Shown here piece by piece: positions 62,921-64,000 of a stretch of 64,000 nucleotides of DNA (positions are counted from its first letter, which is position 1; every line of letters begins with the position of its first letter). The stretch lies in contig JAXCGZ010007646.1 in the NCBI GenBank assembly GCA_037179515.1, positions 5,001 to 69,000 of the forward strand, written 5' to 3'. A program made the position numbers and the translations under genes. The notes beneath the pieces are model-generated. The model ran no database searches. It was not told the origin of the DNA and saw nothing but the letters and a program-made list of their open reading frames with translations. This stretch comes from Halocaridina rubra (taxonomy: Eukaryota; Arthropoda; Malacostraca; Decapoda; Atyidae).

Positions 62921-63427
62921 ACATATTTCTGTCAGTAAAAGATAAATGGAATGTTATTTAAAATTCAGGTTAGGTTAAGCTGTTTGTTGGTGGCTAATAC
63001 TGGTTTTAGCTGTTTACTTTTGTCAGAAGAGATTTTTTTTTTTTTTAATCAAATTTGAAAACATTTTACTATAGCAGTTTTACCTACGTGTAAATTATAA
63101 TACAGAATTGAGGTAAAAATGTTATTTCAAAACTTCAACGAGTAAAATTAAAAATACAAAAATATTAAAAAAAAATCACATAGTTTCTTATTGGGGTTTA
63201 AATAACCTAACCATACCTCCCTTACAGATTTTTTTTTTTACTTGGGGGCGTGCAAGTAAACATTTACCGGGGGAAAGAACTTAAATTCCTATTTTTACAT
63301 TTATTTTACAATTAACAGAATGAGAAACATACATTCCTATTTTCATATTTATTTTCCTAGTATTATATCACGAATACTTAATTTTCTTCTTAAACGTACA
63401 ACGCAACTTTCGAAGAAGATTCCAGTG

Positions 63428-63471
63428 ACGTGTATAGTTATCGACTCGGACGTGTATAGTTATCGACTCGG
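63428..63471. repeat. 22-bp perfect tandem duplication
   Basis: ACGTGTATAGTTATCGACTC(GG) is present twice in a row. Confidence 0.85.
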
Positions 63472-63615
63472 ACGTGTTCAACAATGAATCGTGATGAAAT
63501 AGTTTGTAATATTTTCCTAGTTGGTCGTTTTTTATATGCTTTACTACTGCGTATTCATGGAAACAATTCAGGATGCGGTGTACTGTCTATCCATATATCT
63601 CTATATATCCATCCA

Positions 63616-63861
<246 letters not shown>

Positions 63862-63920
63862 GTTTGTTAGCATTAGCAGTCTCAAATCCAACCTAATCAC
63901 AGAAGGTAAATATGCTGTAA

Positions 63921-64000
63921 TAATAATAATAATAATAATAATAATCAGTTATGTCACCCTCCTTTTCTTCGAAGTTGTAGAGAGAGAGAGAGAGAGAGAG
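63921..64000. repeat. (TAA)n and terminal (AG)n
   Basis: TAA block at 63921-63945; the window ends inside an (AG)n array starting at 63980. Confidence 0.95.

Overview
This is an AT-rich, repeat-dense eukaryotic nuclear window, most likely from a decapod crustacean. Supporting points are very long (AT)n, (GA)n and (TAA)n arrays, arthropod-type AACCT/TTAGG motifs, two tRNA-derived SINE families, Tigger/pogo-like DNA elements, and a divergent ionotropic receptor (a protostome chemosensory family). No prokaryotic operons, CRISPR arrays or viral genomes are visible. The species cannot be named from sequence alone.

I rebuilt four spliced genes by hand; in each the reading phase is kept across every junction. 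(1) Plus strand, 1592-17915: an 11-exon fatty-acid-amide-hydrolase-like amidase with an intact Lys-Ser-Ser triad. (2) Minus strand, 34121-24123: an 11-exon ionotropic-receptor-type glutamate receptor with ligand-binding halves, pore and three membrane segments. (3) Plus strand, 38823-47115: a 7-exon secreted protein with a signal peptide, a PAN/apple-like cysteine segment, an EB/EGF-like module and a C-type lectin domain. (4) Minus strand, 60595-51793: a 5-exon adenosine kinase with a DTTGAGD active site and an unusual insertion of about 65 residues. They share no obvious pathway, so this looks like ordinary gene neighbourhood rather than a cluster.

Layout: 1-1560 upstream repeats; 1.6-17.9 kb amidase gene (a decayed Tigger transposase lies in its third intron); 17.9-24.1 kb repeat-only intergenic; 24.1-34.1 kb receptor gene; 34.1-38.8 kb LINE remnant, microsatellites and minisatellites; 38.8-47.1 kb lectin gene; 47.1-51.8 kb intergenic SINE/LINE fragments and a tandem array; 51.8-60.6 kb adenosine kinase with a CRE and an X-box-like palindrome upstream; 60.6-64 kb repeats ending in a 240-bp (AT)n tract and (AG)n.

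The most unusual structure is in the receptor gene. One 3' splice site is embedded in and apparently amplified as a 54-bp minisatellite. Another exon's acceptor end and a third exon's donor end are each tandemly duplicated into the neighbouring intron. A further intron holds tandem units that each carry a TGACGTCA octamer. SINE names used here (SINE-A, SINE-B) and repeat letters (D, E, F, MITE-A) are local labels defined by similarity within this window, not database names.
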